This document shows, in pieces, positions 26,083 to 35,504 of a stretch of DNA of 42,644 nucleotides. The stretch spans positions 1 through 42,644 of the forward strand of contig RXKI01000023.1 in assembly GCA_003962895.1 (NCBI GenBank), read 5' to 3'. Below the pieces are notes generated by a model. It was not told where the DNA came from and did not search any database. It worked only from the letters and a program-made list of their open reading frames with translations. The DNA is from Neisseriaceae bacterium. Lineage in GTDB: Bacteria > Pseudomonadota > Gammaproteobacteria > Burkholderiales > UBA11063. A program made the translations under genes and the position numbers. Position 1 is the first letter of the stretch, and each line of letters begins with the position of its first letter.

Positions 26083-27894
26083 CTACTCTAATACTGCTAT
26101 TTGCTCAGAAATATCCAACCACTCAGACTCAGTCTCTTCAAGTTTTGCTGAAATATAATCAATTTGTTCTTGAATTGTCAGCATAGCATTTGCATCGCCA
26201 ATATCATTAGCAGCAAGTAACTCATCATTTAATTTATTTCTTGTCTCAGTATATTTAGCAACCTCTTTTTCGACTTTATTTAAACGAGAAGTTAATTGGC
26301 CTTTTTGTTTACTGTTATCAACATTTTTATTGCTCTTGTTATTTTTATTTGATTTATTATTACTAGATTGTAAAGCCGATGCTTCTTTTTCCTGAGCAAA
26401 CAAATACTGATAGTAATCATCTAAATCACCATCAAAATATTGCAATTTATTATTATCAATCAGATAATACTCATCCACCACACTTTGTAACATAAACTGA
26501 TCATGTGATACCAATACCAGAGCACCGGAGAAATCTTGCAAAGCTTCAGCTAATGCTTCACGCATTGCCATATCCAAGTGATTGGTCGGCTCATCTAAAA
26601 ATAAAATATTTGGCTTCTGTAGTACGATCATTGCAAATGCCAGACGCGATTTCTCTCCACCAGAAAAATTTACAATAGTATTATTTACCACATCCCCATG
26701 GAAACCAAACTTACCAAGGAAATTCATGATAAATTGATGTTTAAGTGTCTTATCAACTCGACTAATCAAATTAAATGGAGTGTCATTCACATCAAGCATA
26801 TCCACCGTATTTTGCGCAAAGTAGCCAATTTTAGCTTTCTCGCTAATCTCAACCACTCCAGATAAAAGCGCATCATTACTAATGATTGATTTGATTAAGC
26901 TACTTTTACCACGTCCATTTTTACCAAGTAAGCCAATTCTAGCACCTGCAAATAATTGGAAATTTACTTTGTCAATTAGTACTTTGTCACCATAACCAAT
27001 ATTTGCATCAATAATACTGAGTAATAGATTTGGCAATGCCTCTGGCTCAAAAAACTCTACCTGATAATTATGCTCGCTATATAAACTTGATGAAAATTGT
27101 AATTTCTCAATCATTTTCATACGGCTCTGCGCTTGTTTAGCCTTACTAGCTTTTGCTTTAAACCGGTCAACGAATGATTGTAAATGCGCAATTTTGACAC
27201 GAGCTTTATCTTCGTGTTTTTGTTGTAATTCAAGTTGTTCTGCTAAAGTACGCTCAAACGTAGAATAATTACCACCATATAATTTTATCTTTTGATTAGC
27301 AATATGTAGCGTGTGTGTTGCAACATTATCCAAAAACTCTCTATCATGTGAAATCACAATCGCCAAACCAGAATAACGTAGTAACCATTTCTCTAGCCAC
27401 ATCACTGTTTCAATATCCAAGTGATTGGTCGGCTCATCAAGCAACAATAAATCACTCGGACAAAATAATGCTTTTGCCAAATTAGCACGCATTTGCCAAC
27501 CACCAGAGAAATTACGTAAAGGTAACTCTAACTCATTTTGTTTAAACCCTAGACTAATTAGTAGTTTTTCAGCATTTGGACGAAGCTGGTAGTACTCGGG
27601 TAAATAGTCGTGACATTCACGATAAACCTCATGTGAATTAAGTACGTATTCAATCAAAAGCTCATCAACATTAGCGATTTCTTGTTCAATATGGCTAACT
27701 AATATATTTGCAGGTAAAGAACACTCACCTTTATCAGCATGAATCTCATTTAAAACTAATTTAAAAAACGATGTTTTACCAGCTCCATTTTTACCAACTA
27801 AGCCAATTCGTTGATTTTTATAAAGCTGTACTGAGACATCTTGAAAGAGTGTTTTATTACCATAACCAAGTGATAAATCTTTTAACTGTAGCAT
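26083..27894 (-). CDS. ABC-F family ATPase (YheS-like)
   Basis: ABC-F proteins lack membrane domains and act on ribosomes as translation factors or antibiotic-protection proteins. The 603-residue product has two nucleotide-binding domains: Walker A GKNGAGKT (about 34-41) with signature FSGGW and LLLLDEPTNHLD, then Walker A GKNGRGKS with signature FSGGEKS and LFLDEPTNHLD. Between them is the interdomain linker containing AHLQSFVDRFKAKASKAKQA. A low-complexity Asn/Lys/Ser linker and a C-terminal coiled coil follow the second domain. The arrangement matches Escherichia coli YheS. An AAGGA ribosome site precedes the ATG. Its target is not shown by the sequence. Confidence 0.93.
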   Translation of the reverse strand: MLQLKDLSLGYGNKTLFQDVSVQLYKNQRIGLVGKNGAGKTSFFKLVLNEIHADKGECSLPANILVSHIEQEIANVDELLIEYVLNSHEVYRECHDYLPEYYQLRPNAEKLLISLGFKQNELELPLRNFSGGWQMRANLAKALFCPSDLLLLDEPTNHLDIETVMWLEKWLLRYSGLAIVISHDREFLDNVATHTLHIANQKIKLYGGNYSTFERTLAEQLELQQKHEDKARVKIAHLQSFVDRFKAKASKAKQAQSRMKMIEKLQFSSSLYSEHNYQVEFFEPEALPNLLLSIIDANIGYGDKVLIDKVNFQLFAGARIGLLGKNGRGKSSLIKSIISNDALLSGVVEISEKAKIGYFAQNTVDMLDVNDTPFNLISRVDKTLKHQFIMNFLGKFGFHGDVVNNTIVNFSGGEKSRLAFAMIVLQKPNILFLDEPTNHLDMAMREALAEALQDFSGALVLVSHDQFMLQSVVDEYYLIDNNKLQYFDGDLDDYYQYLFAQEKEASALQSSNNKSNKNNKSNKNVDNSKQKGQLTSRLNKVEKEVAKYTETRNKLNDELLAANDIGDANAMLTIQEQIDYISAKLEETESEWLDISEQIAVLE

Positions 27895-28036
27895 AAAATC
27901 CTTCTTTAGTATAACATCCTAAATTGTATACTAATTTTAATACAAAATTCATTCCATTTAACTACATAACACAAAGGCAAAGACACATTTATATCTATTT
28001 ATTGCGCTGCATGTATTTAGTTAATAAGCAAATGAT

Positions 28037-28042
28037 TATAAT
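28037..28042 (+). promoter_or_regulatory. Candidate -10 element of kbl operon
   Basis: A perfect TATAAT lies 38 bases before the kbl ATG, without a clear -35. A TTGACT at 28046-28051 lies too close to the gene to serve with a visible -10. Confidence 0.3.
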
Positions 28043-28079
28043 CCCTTGACTACAATAACATTATGGAAATTCAGGTATT

Positions 28080-29276
28080 ATGAATAAAAATTATTATGCT
28101 CACATTGATAATCAAATCAAAGAAATTACAGATAATAAATTGTTCAAACATGAACGCATTATCGTTAACCCGCAAAATCCTCAAGTAATTCTAAAAGATG
28201 GTAAAGAATTATTAAATTTCTGTGCCAATAACTATCTTGGTTTAGCTGATGATGCTGATGTAATTAAATCAGCAAAAGATGCGCTAGATAAATATGGTTA
28301 CGGAATGGCATCGGTTCGCTTTATTTGCGGTACAAACCAAATTCACTTAGACTTAGAAAAAGCAATTAGTACGTTCTTAGGTTTCGAAGATACAATTTTA
28401 TTTAGCTCATGCTTTGATGCAAATGGTGGATTATTTGAAACTATGCTAAGCGCTGAAGATGCGGTTATCTCAGATGAATTAAATCATGCTTCAATTATTG
28501 ATGGCGTACGTCTATGTAAAGCAAAACGTTTCCGTTATAAAAACAATGACATGGCTGATTTAGAAGCACAATTAAAAGCTGCTGATGAAGCTGGTGCTCG
28601 CTATAAATTGATTGCAACTGATGGCGTATTCTCAATGGATGGAATCATTGCTAATTTAAAAGCTGTTTGTGATTTAGCAGATAAATATAATGCCCTTGTG
28701 ATGGTAGATGATTCACATGCAACAGGGTTTACTGGTAAGCATGGTCGTGGCACACCTGAATATTGTGGTGTTGAAGGTCGCATTGATATAATGACAGGAA
28801 CTCTAGGTAAAGCTCTGGGTGGTGCATCTGGTGGTTATATTTCTGCTAAGAAAAATGTAATTGATTTATTACGTAATCGCGCACGCCCTTATTTATTCTC
28901 AAACTCTCTTGCGCCAACAATCACTGCAGCAACGCTTAAAGTATTAGAAAAAGTTACTCAAGCTGATAGTTTACGCGAGCAATTAGAGCGCAATAAAAAA
29001 CAATTCCGCGATGGTATGGCAAAAGCTGGTTTTGATTTAGTTCCTGGTGAACATGCAATTATTCCTGTAATGTTATATGATGAAAAATTAGCAGTGGAAT
29101 TTGCACAAAAATTACTTGATCATGGTATCTATGTAATTCCATTCTCATTCCCAGTAGTACCAAAATCTAAAGCGCGTATCCGTACACAAATGTCAGCTAA
29201 GCATACGCCTGCACAGATTGATAAAGCAATTGCAGCGTTTACTGCGGTTGGTAAAGAACTTGGTATCGTTAAATAA
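28080..29276 (+). CDS. kbl: 2-amino-3-ketobutyrate CoA ligase (glycine C-acetyltransferase)
   Basis: This pyridoxal-phosphate enzyme cleaves 2-amino-3-ketobutyrate with CoA to glycine and acetyl-CoA, the second step of threonine breakdown. The 398-residue length equals that of Escherichia coli Kbl. The cofactor lysine is Lys244 in [14 protein letters not shown]. Other alpha-oxoamine synthase motifs are present: [12 protein letters not shown] (131-142) and VDDSHATGF (209-217), whose Asp and His contact the cofactor. An AGGTATT stretch precedes the ATG. The gene is followed by tdh after 18 bases, giving the complete two-step pathway, and is divergent from the ABC-F gene. Confidence 0.97.
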   Translation: MNKNYYAHIDNQIKEITDNKLFKHERIIVNPQNPQVILKDGKELLNFCANNYLGLADDADVIKSAKDALDKYGYGMASVRFICGTNQIHLDLEKAISTFLGFEDTILFSSCFDANGGLFETMLSAEDAVISDELNHASIIDGVRLCKAKRFRYKNNDMADLEAQLKAADEAGARYKLIATDGVFSMDGIIANLKAVCDLADKYNALVMVDDSHATGFTGKHGRGTPEYCGVEGRIDIMTGTLGKALGGASGGYISAKKNVIDLLRNRARPYLFSNSLAPTITAATLKVLEKVTQADSLREQLERNKKQFRDGMAKAGFDLVPGEHAIIPVMLYDEKLAVEFAQKLLDHGIYVIPFSFPVVPKSKARIRTQMSAKHTPAQIDKAIAAFTAVGKELGIVK

Positions 29277-29294
29277 TCAAAAAGAGTAATAAAA

Positions 29295-30365
29295 ATGACT
29301 AAAATGAAAGCATTAATAAAAGAGCGCCCAGAACCAGGAATTTGGATGGGTGAAGTTGATAAACCAACAATTGGTGAAGACGAGGTATTAATTAAAATCA
29401 AAAAAACTGCAATTTGTGGAACAGATTTACATATTTATAAATGGGATGCTTGGGCTCAAGCAACAATTCCTACACCTATGCATGTTGGACATGAATTTGT
29501 TGGTGAAGTTGTTGAAATTGGTAAAAATGTTCGTCAGAAAAATTTAAAAATTGGTGATAGAGTTTCTGGTGAGGGTCACCTAGTTTGCGGTACCTGCCGT
29601 AACTGTCGCGCTGGACATTTCCATTTATGCCCAAATACAATTGGAGTTGGTGTAAATCGTCCTGGATGCTTTGCTGAATATTTAGCTATTCCTGCATTTA
29701 ATGTATTCAAGCTACCTGATTATGTATCTGATGACGTAGCAAGTATGCTTGACCCATTTGGTAATGCTGCTCACACTGCACTATCATTTGATTTAATCGG
29801 TGAAGATGTTTTAATCACAGGAGCTGGTCCAATTGGCTGTATGGCAGTTGCGATTTGTAAAAAAGTTGGTGCTAAAAATGTTGTGATTACTGATGTGAAT
29901 GACTATCGTCTGGAATTAGCAAAATCAATGGGTGCTGATGCAGTAGTTAATGTAAGTGATTGCAAAAACGCTGAACAAATTGATGCCAAACTTCGTAAAG
30001 CAATGGATGAATTAGGTATGGATGAAGGATTTGATGTTGGACTTGAGATGTCTGGTATCGAAGACGCAATTCATTCAATGATTGATTTGATGATCAATGG
30101 TGGAAAAATTGCTATGCTTGGGATTTCATCAAAACCTGTTGCTCTTGATTGGAATAAAGTAGTGTTCAAGAGCCTATACCTAAAAGGTGTTTATGGACGT
30201 GAAATGTTCGAAACATGGTACAAAATGGTGTCATTAGTGAAATCAGGATTGGATGTAAATCCAGTGATTACTCATGTATTACCAGTACAAGATTACATCA
30301 AAGGTTTTGAATTAATGAAATCTGGAACATGTGGAAAAGTGATCTTAGACTGGACAACACTCTAA
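29295..30365 (+). CDS. tdh: L-threonine 3-dehydrogenase
   Basis: This is the zinc-dependent, NAD-linked medium-chain dehydrogenase that oxidises L-threonine to 2-amino-3-ketobutyrate, the substrate of Kbl. The 356-residue product has the catalytic zinc site with Cys41 (AICGTDLH) and the HEFVGE motif, the structural zinc site with four Cys ([15 protein letters not shown]) and the nucleotide loop GAGPIG. The C-terminal [12 protein letters not shown] segment is typical of threonine dehydrogenases rather than general alcohol dehydrogenases. It lies 18 bases after kbl and 37 before the permease. The ATG at codon 4 is an alternative start. Confidence 0.96.
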   Translation: MTKMKALIKERPEPGIWMGEVDKPTIGEDEVLIKIKKTAICGTDLHIYKWDAWAQATIPTPMHVGHEFVGEVVEIGKNVRQKNLKIGDRVSGEGHLVCGTCRNCRAGHFHLCPNTIGVGVNRPGCFAEYLAIPAFNVFKLPDYVSDDVASMLDPFGNAAHTALSFDLIGEDVLITGAGPIGCMAVAICKKVGAKNVVITDVNDYRLELAKSMGADAVVNVSDCKNAEQIDAKLRKAMDELGMDEGFDVGLEMSGIEDAIHSMIDLMINGGKIAMLGISSKPVALDWNKVVFKSLYLKGVYGREMFETWYKMVSLVKSGLDVNPVITHVLPVQDYIKGFELMKSGTCGKVILDWTTL

Positions 30366-30402
30366 TTAGTACAAAAACAATTATATTTTAAAGGAAAATA
30401 TA

Positions 30403-31941
30403 ATGGCACATATTGGCAACATGAGTAAAACTCCAAGCCTATTCTCTGCAATTTGCATTGGGGTTGGCTCAATTGTAGGTAGCGGATGGTTATTCGCAAG
30501 TTATTATGCAGCAAAAAATGTAGGCCCTGCATCAATTATTTCTTGGGTAATTGGCGCTGCAATTGCATTATTGCTTGCATTGCTATTAGCTGAAATTGCA
30601 ACAATGTATCAAGAGACTGGTTTGTTCTCTCGACTACTATCAATTACACATAATAAAGATTATGGATTTATTATTGCCATCTCCAATTGGTTTGCAATGG
30701 TAGCAATTATTCCATCGGAAGCTGTTGCAACTATTGAGTATCTGGGTAATGCGTATGTGCCAATCAAAGACGTCATGTTTGATCAAGCTGGATCACTAAC
30801 CATAGTTGGACTAGCTGCCGTATGGGTAACTATCACGATTTATGGATTCTTAAACTACTGGGGTATTCAACTTTTAGCTAAAGCAAATAACTTTATTACC
30901 ACGATCAAATTAGTGGTACCTACAGCTACTGGTTTTATCTTTATGTTTGCTGCATTTCATCCAGAGAATTTTACTGCATACAAAAATACTTTTGTGCCTT
31001 ATGGTGTTGGTAATGTATTTACAGCTATTGTATCGTGCGGTATTTTCTACGCATTCTACGGTTTTAGCTTAATTACAGTATTTGCCAAAGAAATTAAAAA
31101 TCCTCAACGTAACCTACCATTGGCATTAATGGGTTCTGTTGCTGCATGTTTAGTGATTTATTTAATCTTACAAGTGTCATTCTTAGGTGCAATGGATCCT
31201 ACTACTATTGCAACTCAAGGTTGGCATACATTAGATTTTAAATCTCCATTAGCAAATGTGGCTGCATTACTTGGTATCAATTGGTTAGTAATATTATTGT
31301 ATGCTGATGCCGCTCTTAGCCCTTCTGGATGTGGTAGTATTTATTTAGGTTCAGGCGCTAGGATGTTACAAGGTATGGCTGAAGATAAACAAATGCCTGG
31401 AATATTTGCTAAGATGAATCGTGAATTCATGATTTCTCGTACTTCATTGATTTTCACACTTGCAATTTGCTATGGTATCTCAATCTTCTTTGATAGCTGG
31501 CAAAAAATCATGGTAGTTGTAACAGTGTTCCAATTAATTTCATGTGTTGCAGTGCCTATTGCTTTTGATAAATTAAGAAAAGAAAAACCAAATGAATCTC
31601 GTACATTCAAATTACCAATGGGTCGTACTGGAAGTATCGTTGCATATATGGTAGTTAGCTATTTATTAACGCAATGTGGCTTAACTCCATTATTATTGTC
31701 ATTAGGAATTCATGTATTATTCATGGTAATTTACTGTGCAACAGCATATAAAATGAATCCGACAAAAACATTAAAAAGCATCTTATCTTCATGGTCAATG
31801 TTTGCATACATGATGGTAATGAGTGCCTTTGGTTATTTACAAGATATTGGTAAATTAAATACACCTGTTGGATTATCTGCATTCTTTATCGTATCTACAT
31901 TTATCTATATATTCTTGGTAGAACAAAAAGAATACAAATAA
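30403..31941 (+). CDS. APC-superfamily amino acid permease
   Basis: The 512-residue product has about twelve hydrophobic segments and the APC signature in the first helix, IGVGSIVGSGWLF, where the unwound GSG part binds substrate amine and carboxylate. AKEIKNPQRNLPLAL is the conserved loop after helix 6. An AAGGA site stands 7 bases before the ATG; a second ATG at codon 7 is possible. Directly behind kbl-tdh, it plausibly imports threonine for breakdown or exports glycine, but substrate cannot be read from the sequence. A hairpin at 31965-31989 separates it from the next transporter gene. Confidence 0.88.
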   Translation: MAHIGNMSKTPSLFSAICIGVGSIVGSGWLFASYYAAKNVGPASIISWVIGAAIALLLALLLAEIATMYQETGLFSRLLSITHNKDYGFIIAISNWFAMVAIIPSEAVATIEYLGNAYVPIKDVMFDQAGSLTIVGLAAVWVTITIYGFLNYWGIQLLAKANNFITTIKLVVPTATGFIFMFAAFHPENFTAYKNTFVPYGVGNVFTAIVSCGIFYAFYGFSLITVFAKEIKNPQRNLPLALMGSVAACLVIYLILQVSFLGAMDPTTIATQGWHTLDFKSPLANVAALLGINWLVILLYADAALSPSGCGSIYLGSGARMLQGMAEDKQMPGIFAKMNREFMISRTSLIFTLAICYGISIFFDSWQKIMVVVTVFQLISCVAVPIAFDKLRKEKPNESRTFKLPMGRTGSIVAYMVVSYLLTQCGLTPLLLSLGIHVLFMVIYCATAYKMNPTKTLKSILSSWSMFAYMMVMSAFGYLQDIGKLNTPVGLSAFFIVSTFIYIFLVEQKEYK

Positions 31942-31964
31942 TTTATTCTTAATTAATTTTCTGT

Positions 31965-31989
31965 AGCTTGTATAATTTATATACAAGCT
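31965..31989 (+). terminator. Hairpin after the permease gene (weak terminator or attenuator)
   Basis: The arms AGCTTGTATA and TATACAAGCT form a perfect 10-pair stem with a 5-base loop, followed by ATTTTATT. The tail is short and runs into the ribosome site of the following gene, so it may only partly stop transcription. Confidence 0.5.
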
Positions 31990-32007
31990 ATTTTATTGGA
32001 AAATCAG

Positions 32008-33222
32008 ATGAAATATAATATTCGCAAATGGAATCCTATATTTATTGGAATACCTGATATTGGCATTGGGATGTACTGGACAGCTCTTGGGAGTGTTGTA
32101 GCATTCTTTGCCTACAAATACACTGAATCAAGTGCTGATGTTGCTAAGATATTCTCAATAGCGGCATTAATGGGTGTAATTACTCAGGTCGTGGTTGGCA
32201 TACTCAGTGATAAAACTAAACACAAATGGGGTAAACGCTCTCCATGGCTAGTTTATGGCATGATACTTGCTGGACTTAGTCAAATGCTCTGGGTATTTGC
32301 ACCAAATTTCATTGTATTACTAATCATATCTGGATTTACTTTTACCATGGTAAATCTAGCCCAATGCGCATACTATACGATGGTGATGGAGGTGGTTGAT
32401 AAAGACCAGATCGGTTATGCAAATACTGTTGCACGTACTACTGCATGTCTTGGTGCGCTCGCGATGTCGAGTATGGCGGCTTACATTTGGAATAAAGATT
32501 TACCAATTATTACTTTTGCTATTATGGCTGCAATTTTAATTATCCCAACTGTTCTTATAGTGCCAACAGTAGTTAAAGAGCGTCCAGAAAATTATTCAAC
32601 TCAACCGAAAATGAGCTTTGGTTTTGGATTTTTAAAACACCCTGAAGTAATCAAATTATACACTGCAACATTCTTTTGCTTTGCTGCACATACTGGTATT
32701 GGCAATATGGGTGCTCCACTCTTTGTGAAAAATTTACATTTTAGTGAACATGTATTCTCTCAAGCTTTGATGTGGCAAACTGTTGCTAACTTAATCTTTG
32801 GTTTTCTAGCATTTAAAATTGTTGATATCTATAGCCGCAAATATATAATGGCTTTTGCAATGTTATTCCTAGCAATATTTACTGGATTTGCATTATTTAT
32901 TTTAGAAGATGGTGTTTCTAGTTATTACTTATGGGGCTTTATGTTCTTCTATGGTTTAGCATGGCTGGCTGGTAATATTTGTATGTACACATTATTATCT
33001 ATGGTATCACCTAAAGAATCTCTTGGTGAATTTATGGGTTGGTTAAATGTCTTTATTGCATTACCACAATTTATTTTTGCGAATATATATGGTTATATAC
33101 TTGATACTGGGCACATGAATTGGGTGTTTATTATAGTTTCAGCTTCATTTATCATTGCTTTTATTGTTGTATGTTCAATGAAAGTGCCACATCATAAATC
33201 ATTAGTAACTACCAACGGATAA
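32008..33222 (+). CDS. MFS transporter, GPH/SLC45-like (probable glycoside carrier)
   Basis: The 404-residue product has about twelve membrane segments. The cytoplasmic loop after the second segment reads GILSDKTKHKWGKRSPWL, the form seen in sucrose and glycoside carriers of the GPH/SLC45 type (SD followed by a basic GKR motif). I chose the ATG at 32008, which has TTGGA upstream; a TTG four codons earlier lies inside that site. The stop is 4 bases from the start of the GH3 gene, so the pair is one transcription unit. I infer import of a beta-glucoside or other oligosaccharide that the next enzyme cleaves. Confidence 0.85.
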   Translation: MKYNIRKWNPIFIGIPDIGIGMYWTALGSVVAFFAYKYTESSADVAKIFSIAALMGVITQVVVGILSDKTKHKWGKRSPWLVYGMILAGLSQMLWVFAPNFIVLLIISGFTFTMVNLAQCAYYTMVMEVVDKDQIGYANTVARTTACLGALAMSSMAAYIWNKDLPIITFAIMAAILIIPTVLIVPTVVKERPENYSTQPKMSFGFGFLKHPEVIKLYTATFFCFAAHTGIGNMGAPLFVKNLHFSEHVFSQALMWQTVANLIFGFLAFKIVDIYSRKYIMAFAMLFLAIFTGFALFILEDGVSSYYLWGFMFFYGLAWLAGNICMYTLLSMVSPKESLGEFMGWLNVFIALPQFIFANIYGYILDTGHMNWVFIIVSASFIIAFIVVCSMKVPHHKSLVTTNG

Positions 33223-33226
33223 CAAT

Positions 33227-35440
33227 ATGTCAAACATAGAAAAAGAGATTGCAGAACTAGCACACCCTGAATTACCAAATCACAACGATGAAGAATGCTT
33301 AGCACTTGCAGAAAAACTAATGTCACAAATGACACTAAAAGAGAAATTTGGTCAGTTATTTCAATTGGCACCAAGTAATGCCAATATCGAAGGTCTGCAA
33401 TGGCAAGAAACTAATGACTTTAATGATTTAATTAAGCAAGGATTAGTTGGATCAATTTTAAGCGTTGCTGATATTAAAGAAATATACCAACTACAAAAAA
33501 CCGCAGTTACACAATCACGCCTTGGTATCCCATTATTTTTTGGTTACGATATCATCCATGGATGCCATACTGGATTCCCAATTAATTTGGCTATGGCATG
33601 TAGTTTTGAACCCAAATTAATCGAGCGTGTTGCTCAAGTAATGGCATTTGAGGCATCACATAATGGGATAACTATGACCTTTTCACCAATGGTTGATTTG
33701 GTGCGCGATCCTCGTTGGGGGCGTGTAATGGAGAGTAATGGCGAAGATCCATATCTAAATAAATTAATGGGTCAAGCTTATGTCAAAGGATTTCAACAAG
33801 ATAGTTTAAGCTCATATAACAGTATTGCGTCATGTTGTAAGCATTTTGCGGCGTATGGGATGGTAGAAGCTGGTCGTGAGTACAACACCGTTGACATGTC
33901 TGAGCGTGAACTTCGTCAATATCACTTACCTGGATATAAAGCATGCTTGGATGCTGGTGCAAGCTCAATAATGACATCATTTAATATTTATAATGGTGTT
34001 CCTGCGACTGCTAATAAATTCCTGCTTCGTGATATATTACGTAACGAATGGGGTTATTCTGGCTTCACAATTTCTGATTATACGTCGAGCTATGAAATGC
34101 TCGATCACAAAACCTCAGCAAATGAACGCGAAGTTGCTAAACAATCAATATTGGCAGGTCTAGATCATGAGATGGTTTCAACTACATATATCAAATATTT
34201 AGAAGAGTTGATTACTGCAAATGAGGTAAATGAGGCATTGATTAATGAAGCTTGTCTACGCATGCTAACATTTAAGTATAAATCAGGACTATTTGATAAT
34301 CCATATAAAAATATTTATGCTAATGTTGACCAATACTATCTAACTAATAATTCACGACAACTAGCTAAAGAAGCAGCTATCAAATCTATAGTATTACTCA
34401 AAAATGATAACCAGACACTACCACTTAAACCCACAACAAAAATTGCTTTAGTTGGTCCACTAGGTAAAACTAATGAGTTAGTCGGTGCTTGGGGTGGCTT
34501 AGTTAAGAATGAAAGTTGTGTAACTGTATATGAGGGATTAGTTAATCAATTTGGACAAGCTAATGTGCAGTTTGCAGAAGGCTGTAATATTAATGACAAT
34601 GATAGTTCATTATTTGAGCAAGCTTATGAAGTTGCTAAAAACTCTGATGTGATTGTGCTTGCTATTGGCGAATCACAAACTATGTCAGGAGAGGCAAAAT
34701 CTCGTGCTTATTTGAATATACCAGGCGTGCAAAATGAGCTCGCTAGGAAATTGAAATCTCTAGGTAAACCAATTATCGCTATTGTATTTGCGGGTCGCCC
34801 ACTTGAGCTTGAGTGGTATCAAAATAACGTTGATGCAATTCTTTTTGCATGGTTTTTAGGTAGCGAAACAGGTGATTCTATTGCAGACATAGTTAGTGGT
34901 AAGGCAAACCCAAGCGCTAAATTAGCAATGTCATTTCCTTACACTGTTGGGCAAGTTCCTGTATATTACAACCAATATAAAACTGGTCGCCCATCAGCAA
35001 CTGGTAAGTATTCAGAGTTTCGTTCATGCTATATTGATGTACCTAATTACCCATTGTATAGTTTTGGCTATGGGTTAAGTTACAGTAAATTTGAATACAG
35101 TAATTTACAGTTAAGTAAAAAGCAAATCTCAGGTAAAGAGAAGTTAGTTGCTAAAGTAACGCTAACAAATACTAGTAGCATTGATGGAGTCGAAGTAGCG
35201 CAACTATATATTGAATGTAAATCATTTAGCGTAGTACGCCCTGTTCGCGAATTAAAAGCAATTCAAAAAATTTCACTTAAAGCACATGAATCAAAAGAGT
35301 TGACCTTTGAAATAGGCGCTAACGATTTAGCTTACTATAATATTGATATGGAGTTTACACCTGAAGACACCGATTATATAATCTATATCGGTGGATGCTC
35401 TAATGCTAATATTTCAGATAATTTTAGCTATAACAGCTAG
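33227..35440 (+). CDS. Glycoside hydrolase family 3 beta-glucosidase
   Basis: Family 3 enzymes are retaining exo-glycosidases. The 737-residue product has the TIM-barrel domain (about 30-345) with FFGYDIIHG, SPMVDLVRDPRWGR (153-166), SCCKHFAAYG (202-211) and the nucleophile Asp284 in GFTISDY. The alpha/beta sandwich domain follows, with AIGESQTMSGEAKSR, whose Glu residues are acid/base candidates. A C-terminal fibronectin-III-like domain (about 620-730) is also present. There is no signal peptide, unlike periplasmic BglX, so the enzyme should be cytoplasmic and act on imported sugar. It lies 4 bases after the MFS gene. Exact substrate is not evident. Confidence 0.92.
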   Translation: MSNIEKEIAELAHPELPNHNDEECLALAEKLMSQMTLKEKFGQLFQLAPSNANIEGLQWQETNDFNDLIKQGLVGSILSVADIKEIYQLQKTAVTQSRLGIPLFFGYDIIHGCHTGFPINLAMACSFEPKLIERVAQVMAFEASHNGITMTFSPMVDLVRDPRWGRVMESNGEDPYLNKLMGQAYVKGFQQDSLSSYNSIASCCKHFAAYGMVEAGREYNTVDMSERELRQYHLPGYKACLDAGASSIMTSFNIYNGVPATANKFLLRDILRNEWGYSGFTISDYTSSYEMLDHKTSANEREVAKQSILAGLDHEMVSTTYIKYLEELITANEVNEALINEACLRMLTFKYKSGLFDNPYKNIYANVDQYYLTNNSRQLAKEAAIKSIVLLKNDNQTLPLKPTTKIALVGPLGKTNELVGAWGGLVKNESCVTVYEGLVNQFGQANVQFAEGCNINDNDSSLFEQAYEVAKNSDVIVLAIGESQTMSGEAKSRAYLNIPGVQNELARKLKSLGKPIIAIVFAGRPLELEWYQNNVDAILFAWFLGSETGDSIADIVSGKANPSAKLAMSFPYTVGQVPVYYNQYKTGRPSATGKYSEFRSCYIDVPNYPLYSFGYGLSYSKFEYSNLQLSKKQISGKEKLVAKVTLTNTSSIDGVEVAQLYIECKSFSVVRPVRELKAIQKISLKAHESKELTFEIGANDLAYYNIDMEFTPEDTDYIIYIGGCSNANISDNFSYNS

Positions 35441-35504
35441 AAAATCCTAGTGCACTTTTAATGTTAAAATACATCTATAAATTTGTAACACCATAGGACG
35501 AATA

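Noticed and set aside
28046-28051. TTGACT as the -35 of the kbl promoter
   Set aside because: A -10 at normal spacing would fall on ATTCAG next to the kbl start, with no resemblance to TATAAT.
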